The notes beneath the pieces are model-generated. The model was not told the origin of the DNA and did no database searches. It was given only the letters and a program-made list of their open reading frames with translations. A stretch of 64,000 bases of DNA. Origin: JALNZF01 sp049793155. GTDB taxonomy: Bacteria > Nitrospirota > UBA9217. Made by a program: the position numbers and the translations under genes. The stretch spans positions 1 to 64,000 of the forward strand of contig JBARBN010000106.1 of assembly GCA_049793155.1 (NCBI GenBank). Direction: 5' to 3'. Below are positions 43,739-52,815 of this stretch, in pieces. Position 1 is the first letter of the stretch. Each line of letters opens with the position of its first letter.

Positions 43739-44059
43739 ATGAGTCTGTGGAGCGTGGCTGCACTTGTTTTAGTATTGAATCTGCCATTTGGCTACTGGCG
43801 GGCAAATGCGAATAAATTCTCGCGCCAGTGGTTCCTCGCGGTCCATGTTCCCGTGCCCTTTGTCATTGCGCTCAGGATACTGTCAGGGCTCGGCTGGCAT
43901 TTTTCCACGTTTCCCGTCATGATCGGTGCGTTCTTTATCGGACAGTATCTTGGAGGGATTTTGCAAGGACTCATGAAGCAGCAAAGGACCGCGGTCACCG
44001 CATGCCTCGTGATGGATATCGCCGCCGGGCTCGGCGTGAGAAGACGTAATATCGGCTGA
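43739..44059 (+). CDS. Small membrane protein, unknown function
   Basis: A 106-aa protein with about three membrane helices: MSLWSVAALVLVLNLPFGYW, a FLAVHVPVPFVIALRILSGL region, and FPVMIGAFFIGQYLGGIL. The end is basic (GVRRRNIG). The ATG at 43739 has GGGAGACAGGA upstream and a consensus promoter in front. I do not recognise the family. It stands between the htrA-like gene and a repeat-containing gap of 366 bp. Confidence 0.7.
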   Translation: MSLWSVAALVLVLNLPFGYWRANANKFSRQWFLAVHVPVPFVIALRILSGLGWHFSTFPVMIGAFFIGQYLGGILQGLMKQQRTAVTACLVMDIAAGLGVRRRNIG

Positions 44060-44425
44060 AAATCCCCGCTGGTTTTCTCCCCTCTTGCCGCAACACTCCC
44101 TGATGATCTTCACCGCACCCGCTTCTTTTTTTTTGATTCTATGTCGGCGAGAGGTGAATGCACAGGGGGCTAAAACACTCAACGTGGCGACTTTCCGGCT
44201 TGAGACGATGTATACTATGATGAAGGCTTAAATAGTTGAAAAACTTCCGGCCTGTCATTTCGAACGAAGTGAGAAATCATGGTTTTCCATTCGGTTGAAA
44301 GATCCCTCTCTTCGATCAGGATGACACATTCTGACTTTTTACAAGACCAGACCATATCATTGTTATGATTCGCATGGATTTACGCGGCAAAAGACATCTG
44401 CGTTGAGGGGCCAGGAGGCTATAAG
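44060..44425. other. Intergenic region holding a dispersed inverted repeat
   Basis: This 366-bp gap contains the 44254-44325 element. No reading frame with a ribosome site was found. Confidence 0.5.
44254..44325. repeat. Imperfect inverted repeat, second copy of the dispersed family
   Basis: GTCATTTCGAACGAAGTGAG begins the element, and its right end reads CTTCGATCAGGATGAC, the inverse of GTCATCCTGATCGAAG. It is the same family as the element at 5320-5388. Confidence 0.7.
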
Positions 44426-45190
44426 ATGAACATCACGCCGTCAACAGATAAAGAAACCGGAAATCGCGCCATTGTTATCGCGGGCGGGCAAACCAGGGAT
44501 ATGCTCTCCCTTTCGTTTCTGCTCCAGCGGTTCGCGTACAAGGTCTACAGCGCTCACACGTCCACCCAGGCCCTTGAGCTTATCTCATCGGCCCGTCCGG
44601 CCCTGGTCATTGCTGATCCGGTCCTCGCGGGTGCGAGCCAAGCGGACCTCCTTCACCTGCTGATGAAGCGGAACACTGCCGTCGCGTCCATTCCCGTGCT
44701 CTACATGGTATTTCCCGGCGACGCCGCAATGGAGCAAAAATGTCTTCAGTACGGAGCGGCAGGCTGTATCTCAAAACCTGTCCAGGCCGAGGAATTGTTT
44801 CATGCAGTCCAGGCGGCCGTCGAGCCAAAACCGCGCGCCGATATCCGGATCGACACCCGTTTGCCGGTATCCCTGGACAATGTTCCTCTCGAGTGCTCCG
44901 ACGATGAAGGCGGATGCGCGATCGACCTGTCCGCGCATGGGATGCATGTTCCGATGGCCGCGCCCTATCCCCCGAACAGGCGGCTCAAGGTACGGATCAG
45001 CATCAAGGACCGGACTATCTCGGCAGAGGGCCGGGTGATGTACAGCCATACCCCGGGGGCAGGATCAAACCGCAAACCCGGCATGGGTCTCAAGTTCAGT
45101 ACCATCGAACCGCAGGACCAGGAGTTCATCAGAAAGTTCATACGAGATGAGGTCATGAGGGATGTAGCAGCAGCATTGAGCGGGGCTTAA
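44426..45190 (+). CDS. Degenerate receiver-PilZ protein
   Basis: A 254-aa paralogue of the protein at 23503-24234. The receiver fold is kept (about 12-125), with the Asp in LVIADPVLAGAS and Lys in CISKPVQ. However, the acidic pair is gone (IVIAGGQTRD) and the Thr position reads YMVFPGD, so phosphorylation is doubtful. The PilZ domain (about 130-250) has both c-di-GMP motifs, RADIR and DLSAHG, intact. AGGAGG lies 7 nt before the ATG. It probably senses c-di-GMP through PilZ. No partner gene is adjacent. Confidence 0.82.
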   Translation: MNITPSTDKETGNRAIVIAGGQTRDMLSLSFLLQRFAYKVYSAHTSTQALELISSARPALVIADPVLAGASQADLLHLLMKRNTAVASIPVLYMVFPGDAAMEQKCLQYGAAGCISKPVQAEELFHAVQAAVEPKPRADIRIDTRLPVSLDNVPLECSDDEGGCAIDLSAHGMHVPMAAPYPPNRRLKVRISIKDRTISAEGRVMYSHTPGAGSNRKPGMGLKFSTIEPQDQEFIRKFIRDEVMRDVAAALSGA

Positions 45191-45327
45191 CAAACGCGAT
45201 AACTGCGACGGAGGGAACAAGACTTCTCCCGGAGAGTCGTCAGGATCATCCGGAGTTCGTTCAAAAGGCTCGATACCATCAACAGGAAAGACCCGGTCCA
45301 GGATGTTCGAATGATATTTTATTGGTA

Positions 45328-45738
45328 CTAAGATCGCCCCAACAAGCTCCTTTTCGCGTTGCCTCTCCCTGCAATATGACCGCCTGCCATGCCGATCGGC
45401 ACCATCGCAGCAAAACTGACTGCTTCATACCAGAGAGGCAGGTTGGGTTCCCGCAAAAAAAGAGCGAGTACCAGGCCTGTTCCCGCTACAGCCGCTCCGT
45501 GCAGGGCCTCGGCCTGCCCGGCCGTGCGTCCGGCGACATAACCGCCGACGAACGTAAAGCCGAGTCCTATGATCATCATAAACAGAAGTCCGCTGAAGCC
45601 GTGCATTCGAGCGGTAATTTCATCCATCGGGATCCCGTTTGCCCCCATCGCAAACATTATCGTGAATGCAACGGTCAGTGTGCCGAGCGTATCAATGAGG
45701 AATCCCAATAATATGGCCCTGAATTTAAGTCTCCGCAT
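45328..45738 (-). CDS. Four-helix membrane protein, unknown function
   Basis: A 136-aa protein with four predicted membrane helices: AILLGFLIDTLGTLTVAFTI, SGLLFMMIIGLGFTFVGGYV, LHGAAVAGTGLVLALFL and YEAVSFAAMVPIGMAGGHIA. Repeated GG and AGR motifs after helices two and four (GGYVAGRTAG; GGHIAGRGNA) suggest an internal duplication of two-helix units. An AAAGG site precedes the ATG. Function is not known. Confidence 0.7.
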   Translation of the reverse strand: MRRLKFRAILLGFLIDTLGTLTVAFTIMFAMGANGIPMDEITARMHGFSGLLFMMIIGLGFTFVGGYVAGRTAGQAEALHGAAVAGTGLVLALFLREPNLPLWYEAVSFAAMVPIGMAGGHIAGRGNAKRSLLGRS

Positions 45739-46022
45739 TTGAAGCTTTACCTTTCTTGATTCTGCAATATTCGGGCGGGCCGCGGGAGCGTGAGGGTCTT
45801 GAAGGTGTCTATCGAAATTCTTATTATCATCTGACCGAGAGAAGAGCAGGAAGGCGGCAAGATCTTATTCAGCACGGGTTTGTTCGCGTACCGCCGGCTT
45901 TTGAAAATCTCCGGAATTCGCAAGGGACGAGCCATGAACCGAGAGTATCAAAGATACGAGGGGAAGTCAAACATTAAAGAGCTGGCCCTGCAATGCCTCA
46001 GCCTCCCCCCTCATCGTTGCTG

Positions 46023-46898
46023 CTAATTTTTAAGATATCTGCCAAACCATACCAGGCAGTGTTTCCATGCGTCTTTTGCCGCTTCAGGGCGATAACTGGG
46101 ACGGTAGTCCGCGAAGAAGGCATGAGGCGCCCCGGGATAGATGATAAATTCCGCCGTAACTCCGCCTGCCTTGATCGCTGCTTCCATTTCCTTTACATCC
46201 GACGCGGGAATACCCATATCATCCCCGCCGTATAGTCCGAGAACGGGCGCCTTGATATGCCCTGCGACATCGAGGGGCCCTTCCGTGCGAATGCCGGGTC
46301 TCTTTTCCGGTTTGATGCTGCCGTACCACGCGACTGCCGCCTTGAGTTCACGGTTGTGGGCGGCATACAGCAGCGCGTACATCCCGCCTCGACAGAAGCC
46401 AGTGACGCCGATCCGGTCAGGTCGGGCAGCCGGATGTTTTCTCGCATAGGAAACAAGTGCGTCCAGGTCCGCCATGACCTGCTTATCTGGGACCGCGTCG
46501 GTGATCTTCCGCACTGACGGCATATCCGGCAGATGCAGAACGCCGCCTTCCCGGTCATAGGGCTCGAAGGTGATGCAGAGATAGCCCTCATGGGCAAATC
46601 GGCGCGTCACATCCTTGATGTGCTCATGCATCCCGAATATTTCCGGGATCACGAGCAGGACCGGATATTTTCCGGCAGCCGCGGGTCGAGCTTCGAAAAG
46701 AGGGACCTGATATCCTTCCGACAGCACCGTGCTGTCGGCAGTAACGATTCCCTGCGAGGAAGTGACGATCACTTCCCCTGCAACCGACTTGGATGCCAAG
46801 GCGAAACCTGCCAGGTTGATACCCGCGGAGCTCATCTGGGCAAGGAACTGCCGCCGGGACATACCCTTGTACGCGTTTGCCAGCCAGTCTTCAAGCAT
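46023..46898 (-). CDS. Exported dienelactone hydrolase family protein
   Basis: A 291-aa alpha/beta hydrolase. The N-terminus has a twin-arginine signal (MSRRQFLAQMSSAGINLAGF) after a 12-residue extension, so it is probably exported folded. The hydrolase domain has VLLVIPEIFGMHEHIKDVTR, the nucleophile Cys in TGFCRGGMYALLYA, the Asp in LYGGDDMGIP and the His in PGAPHAFFADY: the full dienelactone hydrolase triad. The start at 46898 has AGGAGG upstream. Related enzymes open lactone rings in aromatic degradation, but no such pathway is present here; substrate is unknown. Confidence 0.88.
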   Translation of the reverse strand: MLEDWLANAYKGMSRRQFLAQMSSAGINLAGFALASKSVAGEVIVTSSQGIVTADSTVLSEGYQVPLFEARPAAAGKYPVLLVIPEIFGMHEHIKDVTRRFAHEGYLCITFEPYDREGGVLHLPDMPSVRKITDAVPDKQVMADLDALVSYARKHPAARPDRIGVTGFCRGGMYALLYAAHNRELKAAVAWYGSIKPEKRPGIRTEGPLDVAGHIKAPVLGLYGGDDMGIPASDVKEMEAAIKAGGVTAEFIIYPGAPHAFFADYRPSYRPEAAKDAWKHCLVWFGRYLKN

Positions 46899-47164
46899 TC
46901 GGCCTCCTTGTTGAACAATGTTGTCCTGGTTCGCCGTAGCCTCGAACGGCAGCACCTGCGCCCTGTCACAACAAAATCAACAGCCTATACCTAACTAATA
47001 TCACTTTTCCCTGCCCTGTCAATCAAACTTAAGCATGATGAGCCTAAAATACCTTGTGAAGCTTTTTAAAGAACCCCTTCAGCGGAAAGAACTAAGTGGT
47101 CTTTGACGGTCTCAAGCGTGATATGCTTAAGAGAAAGGATATTAAGACAGGAGGATGATCACCT

Positions 47165-47899
47165 ATGGCAAATGGATTACAGAAAAAGGTCGCTCTCGTG
47201 ACCGGGGCGAGCCGCGGCATAGGACGGGCGATCGCCCTTGCCCTCGCCGAAGCCGGGGCCGATGTAGCAGTGAACTATTTCTCTCATGAGCATGAGGCCC
47301 TCGACGTGGTAAAGGCAATTGAGGGCATGGGCCGCGGGTCCATCGCCGTACAGGCCGATGTCTCCCGGGCTTCCGAGGTCGCGCGCATCGTTAAAACCAT
47401 ACCTCATGAGCTGGGTGAAATTGATATCCTGGTGAACAATGCGGGAATTGCGCGGTCCCGTACGGTCGACACGATCACTGAACAGGATTGGGAAGACGTC
47501 CTGGCAACGAATCTCACTGCATCGTTTCTGCTGACCCAGGCAGTGCTCCCCGCCATGCGACGGAAGAAGTGGGGACGCATCATCAACCTTTCCTCTGCTG
47601 CCGCCCAGACAGGAGGTGTTGTCGGCCCCCACTATGCTGCCTCGAAAGCCGGCGTCATCGGGCTCACGCATTACTATGCGGCCCATCTCGCAAAAGAAGG
47701 CATAACCGTGAACGCCATAGCCCCCGGTCCCACCGACACCGAGATGGCGGCAGCGCTGCCCCAATTGTCCGCGAGCAGCATTCCCGTCGGCCGCTTCGGC
47801 ACCCCCGAAGAGATCGCATCCGTGGCAGTGCTGCTGGCCAATAACGGCTTCATCACGGGTCAGACCATAAATGTGAACGGAGGCAGGTACTTCGACTGA
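47165..47899 (+). CDS. FabG-like short-chain dehydrogenase
   Basis: A 244-aa classical SDR. The NADPH site is VALVTGASRGIGRAIALALA, then NNAG in DILVNNAGIARS. The catalytic Ser is in IINLSSAAAQTGG and the YxxxK in HYAASKAGVIGL. The end FITGQTINVNGGRYFD is typical of 3-oxoacyl-ACP reductases and acetoacetyl-CoA reductases. An AGGAGG site precedes the ATG. It is not in a fatty acid cluster, so it may serve another 3-oxoacyl or sugar substrate. Confidence 0.85.
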   Translation: MANGLQKKVALVTGASRGIGRAIALALAEAGADVAVNYFSHEHEALDVVKAIEGMGRGSIAVQADVSRASEVARIVKTIPHELGEIDILVNNAGIARSRTVDTITEQDWEDVLATNLTASFLLTQAVLPAMRRKKWGRIINLSSAAAQTGGVVGPHYAASKAGVIGLTHYYAAHLAKEGITVNAIAPGPTDTEMAAALPQLSASSIPVGRFGTPEEIASVAVLLANNGFITGQTINVNGGRYFD

Positions 47900-48018
47900 T
47901 CCGGGCGGGCATGCATCCGAACAAAGGGCCGGAGTCCCTGCCGGGATTGAGGTGATTAAAATGATAATTGCTGATGATTTCAAGGGATAAGAGAGGTAGT
48001 ATACAGTGACCATACGTA

Positions 48019-49833
48019 ATGTTTTGTGCCATGACGAACCTGCTCACCTTCATATCCAGATCCCTTGCGGCAAAACTGATCATTGCCCTTGCCTTGCTCA
48101 TCGTCATCGGAGGGGGGATATCCTCTTACGCGTTGATCCATGCCGGCAAAAATAATCTTGTAAATGAAGCCGTTAAAGACGCCGCCTCTTCCTCGGACCT
48201 CGTTAAAAAGAGCGTGCACTACAGCATGCTCACCCGCAACAGAGAGGCCATACAGCGCACCATAGACGACCTGAAGTCGGCCAGGGATATCGGGAAAATA
48301 AAACTATTCGACAGCAAGGGAAGCATTTTTTATTCGTCGGATCACGAGGAGATCGGCCATCAGGTCAATAAGGCTGATCGCGCCTGTCAGGGCTGTCATG
48401 CTAATGGCGCAAAACCTGCCAATACCCTGGGTGAGGCCGGTCAATGGACGACCTATCGAAGCGAAGAAGGCAACAACATTCTGACGGTTGTCACGCCGAT
48501 CTACAACGAACCTTCCTGTTTTACATCCGCCTGCCACGTCCATTCCCAGAACCAGCGGGTACTCGGCATCCTTGCGGCCGATTTTTCACTGGCCTCCGTT
48601 GATGAAAACATCAAAAGGCAGACAATACAGACGACCCTGTATGCCCTTGCCCTGATGAGCATGATCTCCGTCGTCCTCTACCTCATCCTCCGGAAACTCG
48701 TATTGAAACCCGTCAGCAGCCTCTCGAACGCCATGGCAACCGTTGCGGAAGGAGACCTGGGCCGCCGGGTGACGCCGGTTTCCCGGGATGAGATCGGCCT
48801 GCTCGTCCGCAGCTTCAATGACATGATAGAAGAGCTCAGGACAGCGAGGGAAAAGATGGAGGATTGGACCGCGAGCCTCGAACGGGAGGTGGCAATAAAG
48901 TCGAAGGAATTGAAGAGGTCCCAGGACAACCTGATAGAGGCGGAGAAACTTGCAGCCCTGGGAAGACTGACCGCCGATGTGGCTCACGAGATAAGGAACC
49001 CGCTCACCGTTATCGGTGGCTTTGCCCGCAGGCTCCACAAGAGCGCTACAGGAGAAAAAGAGAAGGAACGAGCCGACGTCATCGTCTCCGAGGTGAACCG
49101 GCTCGAGAAAATATTGCGGGATATCCTTACCTTCTCAGGGGAGGTCCGGTCTTGCCTTGAAAAACACCCGGTCGGGGAAATCGTGCGTGAGGTGGTCAAC
49201 AGCCACGAACAGGTATTCATCGAGCAAAACATAAACATCGAGGTGGCGATGGGAAATAACCTCCCTCCCATCCTCATAGACAGATACCAGGTCAAGCAGG
49301 CCCTCACCAATCTCATCATGAACGCTTGCGATGCAATGCCCTCCGGCGGGATGTTGAGGATAACGGCGGGGATCGAATCCTTCAATGATGTGCGGTATGT
49401 TGTCCTGCAGGTGTCAGATACGGGGCACGGGATCGATGAAAATAAATTTTCTCTGATATTCGAGCCCTTCTTTACGACAAAGGCGGCCGGCCGCGGCACC
49501 GGCCTGGGTCTTTCCATAGCGAGAAAGATCATGGAAGAACATGGAGGATTCATCAAGGCCGCGATCTCTGCGGAAAAAGGCGCAGCGTTCAGCCTCTATT
49601 TCCCCCAGCAGAGCGAAGAAGAATCACAAAAGATAAAATGCTGGGAATTCAAAAAATGCGGCAGGGACAAGGATGCAACAACGAAATGCCCCGCCTACTC
49701 TAATTTCGGCAGGATCTGCTGGGCAGTGGCGGGCACCTTCTGCGAAGGCAAAGTCCAGGGGACTTTTGCGCAGAAATATGAAGATTGCAGGAAATGCGAC
49801 TATTATCAGATGATGAAAAAAGCGAGAGAGTAA
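48019..49833 (+). CDS. Membrane sensor histidine kinase with heme sites and C-terminal Cys-rich domain
   Basis: A 604-aa kinase. Order: membrane helix (about 12-35), a periplasmic domain with CQGCH (122) and CFTSACH (167), the second a CX4CH site, a second helix (about 200-220), HAMP (KPVSSLSNAMATVAEGDL), a HisKA domain with H323 in VAHEIRNPLTVIGG, and HATPase with NLIMNACDAM, DTGHGI and GRGTGLGLSIA. The last 60 residues form a Cys-rich domain (KCWEFKKCGR, GRICWAVAGTFC, CRKCDYY) also seen alone in the gene at 56827-57078. The periplasmic part may bind two c-type hemes and sense redox or gas ligands. No response regulator adjoins it. Confidence 0.9.
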   Translation: MFCAMTNLLTFISRSLAAKLIIALALLIVIGGGISSYALIHAGKNNLVNEAVKDAASSSDLVKKSVHYSMLTRNREAIQRTIDDLKSARDIGKIKLFDSKGSIFYSSDHEEIGHQVNKADRACQGCHANGAKPANTLGEAGQWTTYRSEEGNNILTVVTPIYNEPSCFTSACHVHSQNQRVLGILAADFSLASVDENIKRQTIQTTLYALALMSMISVVLYLILRKLVLKPVSSLSNAMATVAEGDLGRRVTPVSRDEIGLLVRSFNDMIEELRTAREKMEDWTASLEREVAIKSKELKRSQDNLIEAEKLAALGRLTADVAHEIRNPLTVIGGFARRLHKSATGEKEKERADVIVSEVNRLEKILRDILTFSGEVRSCLEKHPVGEIVREVVNSHEQVFIEQNINIEVAMGNNLPPILIDRYQVKQALTNLIMNACDAMPSGGMLRITAGIESFNDVRYVVLQVSDTGHGIDENKFSLIFEPFFTTKAAGRGTGLGLSIARKIMEEHGGFIKAAISAEKGAAFSLYFPQQSEEESQKIKCWEFKKCGRDKDATTKCPAYSNFGRICWAVAGTFCEGKVQGTFAQKYEDCRKCDYYQMMKKARE

Positions 49834-49979
49834 GACGATTGGCAACGGAGCCTCTCAGGGTAATGCACGGCGGCGGATTGCCCGATCACTCTCCGGAACG
49901 CCCTCAAGCGATCAGGAACCGCTCCGTGTCAATCCTCATAATAACCCGTGGTGAAGAGACGAGCTCGATACCCTAAACA

Positions 49980-50012
49980 TAATAAAAAGGCTTGGAGGAT
50001 ATCCTCCAAGCC
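49980..50012 (-). terminator. Perfect-palindrome terminator of the MXKDX gene
   Basis: GGCTTGGAGGAT and its exact complement form a 24-bp uninterrupted palindrome (49989-50012), followed on the minus strand by TTTTTATTATG. It lies 49 bp after the stop of the minus-strand gene. Confidence 0.85.
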
Positions 50013-50061
50013 TGGACCTGCCCTGTGAAGTGCATCCAACCGTTGCCCTGCCCAAGACGGG

Positions 50062-50340
50062 TTAATACTTCATTCCTTTATTTTCGGGCGCTTCCTTCTT
50101 CTCATCGCCCTTCATCATCTTATCGTCCGTCATCATCTTGTCGTCTTTCATCATCGTATCATCTTTTTTCATCGTATCATCGCTTTTCATCGTCTCGTCT
50201 TTCATCATCCCCTTGTCGTCTTTCATCATCGAATCATCCTTCTTCATGGACTTGTCGTCCATGTCCGCGGCAAAGACGGGACCCGCAAGCAGGAATACGG
50301 CGATGGTCGCGAGCAGAAATGTTCCTATTTTCCTAGTCAT
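50062..50340 (-). CDS. Exported pentapeptide MXKDX repeat protein
   Basis: A 92-aa protein with a signal peptide (RKIGTFLLATIAVFLLAGPV, cleaved near FAA). The mature part is built of about ten five-residue units around M-x-K-D-x, such as SMMKD, DTMKK and DKMMT, matching the MXKDX pentapeptide family (TIGR02953). It is highly charged and Met-rich, so it may bind metal ions such as copper; this is a guess from composition. The start at 50340 has GGAGG upstream, and an own terminator follows. It is located in a run of small exported proteins. Confidence 0.85.
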   Translation of the reverse strand: MTRKIGTFLLATIAVFLLAGPVFAADMDDKSMKKDDSMMKDDKGMMKDETMKSDDTMKKDDTMMKDDKMMTDDKMMKGDEKKEAPENKGMKY

Positions 50341-50632
50341 GGTTTTCACCTCCTTTCGGGCCTTCAAGAGAATGGATCCAGAAGCCTTCGGAAGCGGATA
50401 TCTTTCCCGCTTGCCTCGGTCTCTTTGTGCCACTGTATTGATAGTATACCGCGGTAAGATCACGCGGTGATCACGGCAATATTAATTTACTAAACGGGGT
50501 GCACTGCTGCGCGGGGTGATACTATAGAATGATAATTGGCAGGTGTCAATTAAACACATCGACATGCGAAGGAGGCGTATCATGCAGATGATTCAGCATG
50601 CCGCCGGAGTGCTTTACCATGAAAAGTCTGGC

Positions 50633-51697
50633 CTACGATGTCTCGAAGATCTTGTCAAAGTCCGGTGCGATCTCCCTGAACGCCTTGAGCACGTCGGGGT
50701 CGAAATGTCCCGGCATTGTCCTTTCGTCTCCCTCGATGATGATCTTGAATGCCTTTTGGCTGTCGTATGCTGTTTTGAAAGGCCGCCCGCTGCGCAGGGC
50801 GTCATACCGGTCCGCAAGCAGGACGATCCTCCCTGCAAGGGGAATTTCCTTTCCCCTGAGCCCGAGCGGATAGCCGCCGCCGTCCCACTGTTCGTGATGG
50901 GTCCATGCGATAGCAGCAGCCATCTGGATGACGGGATAGGTTGAATTGGACAGGATCCTTTCGCCGATGGTGGTGTGCGACCTCATGATCCCCGTTTCCT
51001 CCCGCGTAAGCGGTCCCGTTTTCAGAAGTATACGGTCGGGGATCCCGATCATCCCGACGTCATGCGCCTGGCTGGCGAAGGCAATGTCCTCGACAAAATC
51101 CGGGGACAGGTCCATGGCCTCGGCGATCCTGCGCGAAAACAGTCCGATCCTCGAAATATGACCGCCGCTGTCCGTATCTCTCAATTCAGCGGCCGCGGTC
51201 AACTTCCGCACCATCTCGCTGCTGATGTCCTTGATCTCACGGAACGCCTCGTCGAGCTCAAGCGTCCTTCTCCGGACCTCCTCTTCCAGTCTCTGGTTGT
51301 GCGTGAGCATGAAATCCCGGGCAGCCTTGACCGCGAGAAGGTTCTTCACCCGCAGGGTCCACTTTGACTGGTCAATGGGCTTTGAAAGGAACTCGTCCGC
51401 GCCGACCTCCAGGCCCTTCAGCATCGATTCCCGGTCATGCAGTGCCGAGACCATGATTACGGGGATGGTCGCCGTGTCCAGGTTTGCCCTTATGTGACGG
51501 CACACCTCGTATCCGTCCATGAACGGCATCATGATGTCGAGGATGACGAGATCGGGCTTGATTTCCATGCACCTCTTCACCGCCTCTTCGCCGTTCGAGA
51601 CCAGGAATGCTTCATATCCCAGCTCGGTCACGAGCATGCTGATCAGCTCGCGATTCACTTCCTCATCGTCTACGATAAGGATCTTTTCCTTGGCCAT
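50633..51697 (-). CDS. RpfG-like response regulator with HD-GYP domain
   Basis: A 354-aa receiver plus c-di-GMP phosphodiesterase. The receiver (1-120) is canonical: ILIVDDEEVNREL, Asp in LVILDIMMPFMDG, Thr/Ser pocket in VMVSALHD and Lys in FLSKPID. A helix links to HD-GYP, with ASQAHDVGMIG, RSHTTIGERIL, WTHHEQWDGGGYP and LLADRYDALRSGRPF. All metal ligands and GYP are intact, so it should degrade c-di-GMP when phosphorylated. AGGAGG lies upstream of the ATG. The cognate kinase is not adjacent; three sensor kinases in the window are orphans too. Confidence 0.93.
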   Translation of the reverse strand: MAKEKILIVDDEEVNRELISMLVTELGYEAFLVSNGEEAVKRCMEIKPDLVILDIMMPFMDGYEVCRHIRANLDTATIPVIMVSALHDRESMLKGLEVGADEFLSKPIDQSKWTLRVKNLLAVKAARDFMLTHNQRLEEEVRRRTLELDEAFREIKDISSEMVRKLTAAAELRDTDSGGHISRIGLFSRRIAEAMDLSPDFVEDIAFASQAHDVGMIGIPDRILLKTGPLTREETGIMRSHTTIGERILSNSTYPVIQMAAAIAWTHHEQWDGGGYPLGLRGKEIPLAGRIVLLADRYDALRSGRPFKTAYDSQKAFKIIIEGDERTMPGHFDPDVLKAFREIAPDFDKIFETS

Positions 51698-51726
51698 TGA
51701 TCCAGTACCTCCTTCAGAGGAAACCT

Positions 51727-51867
51727 ATGACGCATTATAGCAGAAGTGGGCCGATGACGGAAGAGGACAAAAAGGATGACGGGGGCTTCTTTGATTCTGT
51801 TTTTTCCATGCGCCGGGCAGCGGATGAGATCATTCTTGAAACAACTAAGACCTGCGGGTTGGAGTAA
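51727..51867 (+). CDS. Possible small acidic protein
   Basis: A 46-aa reading frame starting MTHYSRSGPMTEEDKKDDGG and ending in a helix (MRRAADEIILETTKTCGLE). An AGAGGA site lies 5 nt before the ATG; a second Met (51754) may be the start. It sits in the gap between the RpfG-like and ChaN-like genes, both on the other strand. The composition is coding-like, but no relative is recognised, so it is only a candidate. Confidence 0.3.
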   Translation: MTHYSRSGPMTEEDKKDDGGFFDSVFSMRRAADEIILETTKTCGLE

Positions 51868-51871
51868 CGCT

Positions 51872-52714
51872 TTACTGCAGCATCACGTAATCGGCGTCGT
51901 GGAGCGAAACTGAACCCCTCTCGACCTGTCCGGGGACCGCGGGCAGGACAACTTTGTACGTAAAGGATGTCTGTCGGGCAAGCTGTTCCGGAATACCCCG
52001 CTTCCAGGCATGGCCCACGCCTGAAAGCACGATCATGGTCTTGCCAGGGTGCTTCCGGTGATATTCGATCAGGTTCCAGGCCATGCTCTTATCCCATACC
52101 ATCTGTGCTTCGCAGAAGTTCAGGAACTGCCTGTCTCCATGGTGCGCGTGCCCCGCATAAGCCTGTCTGATAAATTGCATGTACGTCGGATCGATATCGC
52201 AGCTTATCCCCGGCGGAAGTTTTTGTTTCTGCTCCGAGTTCAACGCGGTAAAGCCGCTTCGTGCAACAGCGCTGCTGATATCAGCCGGGATATTGAGCCC
52301 GACGAGCGGTATCCGATGCTCCCTCGCAAAGAGAAAGATGCCGCGGTATTCGGGCCAGGGCTGTTGCCAGTTATCATAGTACGATGGAAGGAACTGCTCC
52401 AGCGATGAAGAACCGTTTACCCACGAATTCAGGACTTTTTGACTATCGGACCTGAACATCTCCAGGCCGACGGAAATAGGCGCGCCCGATTCGTGAAACG
52501 ACCTGATGATCCTGAGCTCCATGTCATGGTGGGCCTGTTCATCGTGTACTTCCCCGACGAAAACGATGTCGGCTTTACTGATCTCCCGGATCATGCGGTC
52601 GAAAGAAATAACGGCACCGTCGCGGACACGCAGGATGTCGCCGCCCGCGCATACGCGGGTGAAGCAGGCAAAGACCAGAAAAACGGCTGCCAGGATGAAC
52701 GCTCTTGATCTCAT
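51872..52714 (-). CDS. ChaN-like (DUF399) heme-associated exported protein
   Basis: A 280-aa protein with a signal sequence (AFILAAVFLVFACFTRVCAG). The FARVCAG end has a Cys near the cleavage site, so it may be a lipoprotein, although the lipobox is not ideal. The core has DIVFVGEVHDEQAHHDMELR and SVGLEMFRSDSQKVLNSWV, hallmarks of the ChaN/DUF399 family, whose Campylobacter member binds heme. Histidines also cluster in YAGHAHHGDRQF and SGVGHAWKRG. Together with hemW and the CxxCH sensors, it fits a heme-handling theme, but no heme uptake genes are adjacent. Confidence 0.8.
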   Translation of the reverse strand: MRSRAFILAAVFLVFACFTRVCAGGDILRVRDGAVISFDRMIREISKADIVFVGEVHDEQAHHDMELRIIRSFHESGAPISVGLEMFRSDSQKVLNSWVNGSSSLEQFLPSYYDNWQQPWPEYRGIFLFAREHRIPLVGLNIPADISSAVARSGFTALNSEQKQKLPPGISCDIDPTYMQFIRQAYAGHAHHGDRQFLNFCEAQMVWDKSMAWNLIEYHRKHPGKTMIVLSGVGHAWKRGIPEQLARQTSFTYKVVLPAVPGQVERGSVSLHDADYVMLQ

Positions 52715-52815
52715 ACTATGATTTTTGCGCTAACTGACGCCAAAGTCAAGTCACCCTCAGGCGCCCGTGGAAGGATATTCTCTCTCGTGGTAAGTATCAC
52801 CGCGGAAGCAGATCA

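Noticed and set aside
50060..50260. Regular short repeats resembling a CRISPR or tandem array
   Set aside because: The periodicity is 15-30 bp and in frame with the MXKDX coding repeats; there are no spacers.
50138..50470. Plus-strand Ser/Phe-rich repeat frame
   Set aside because: It is the antisense reading of the MXKDX repeats.
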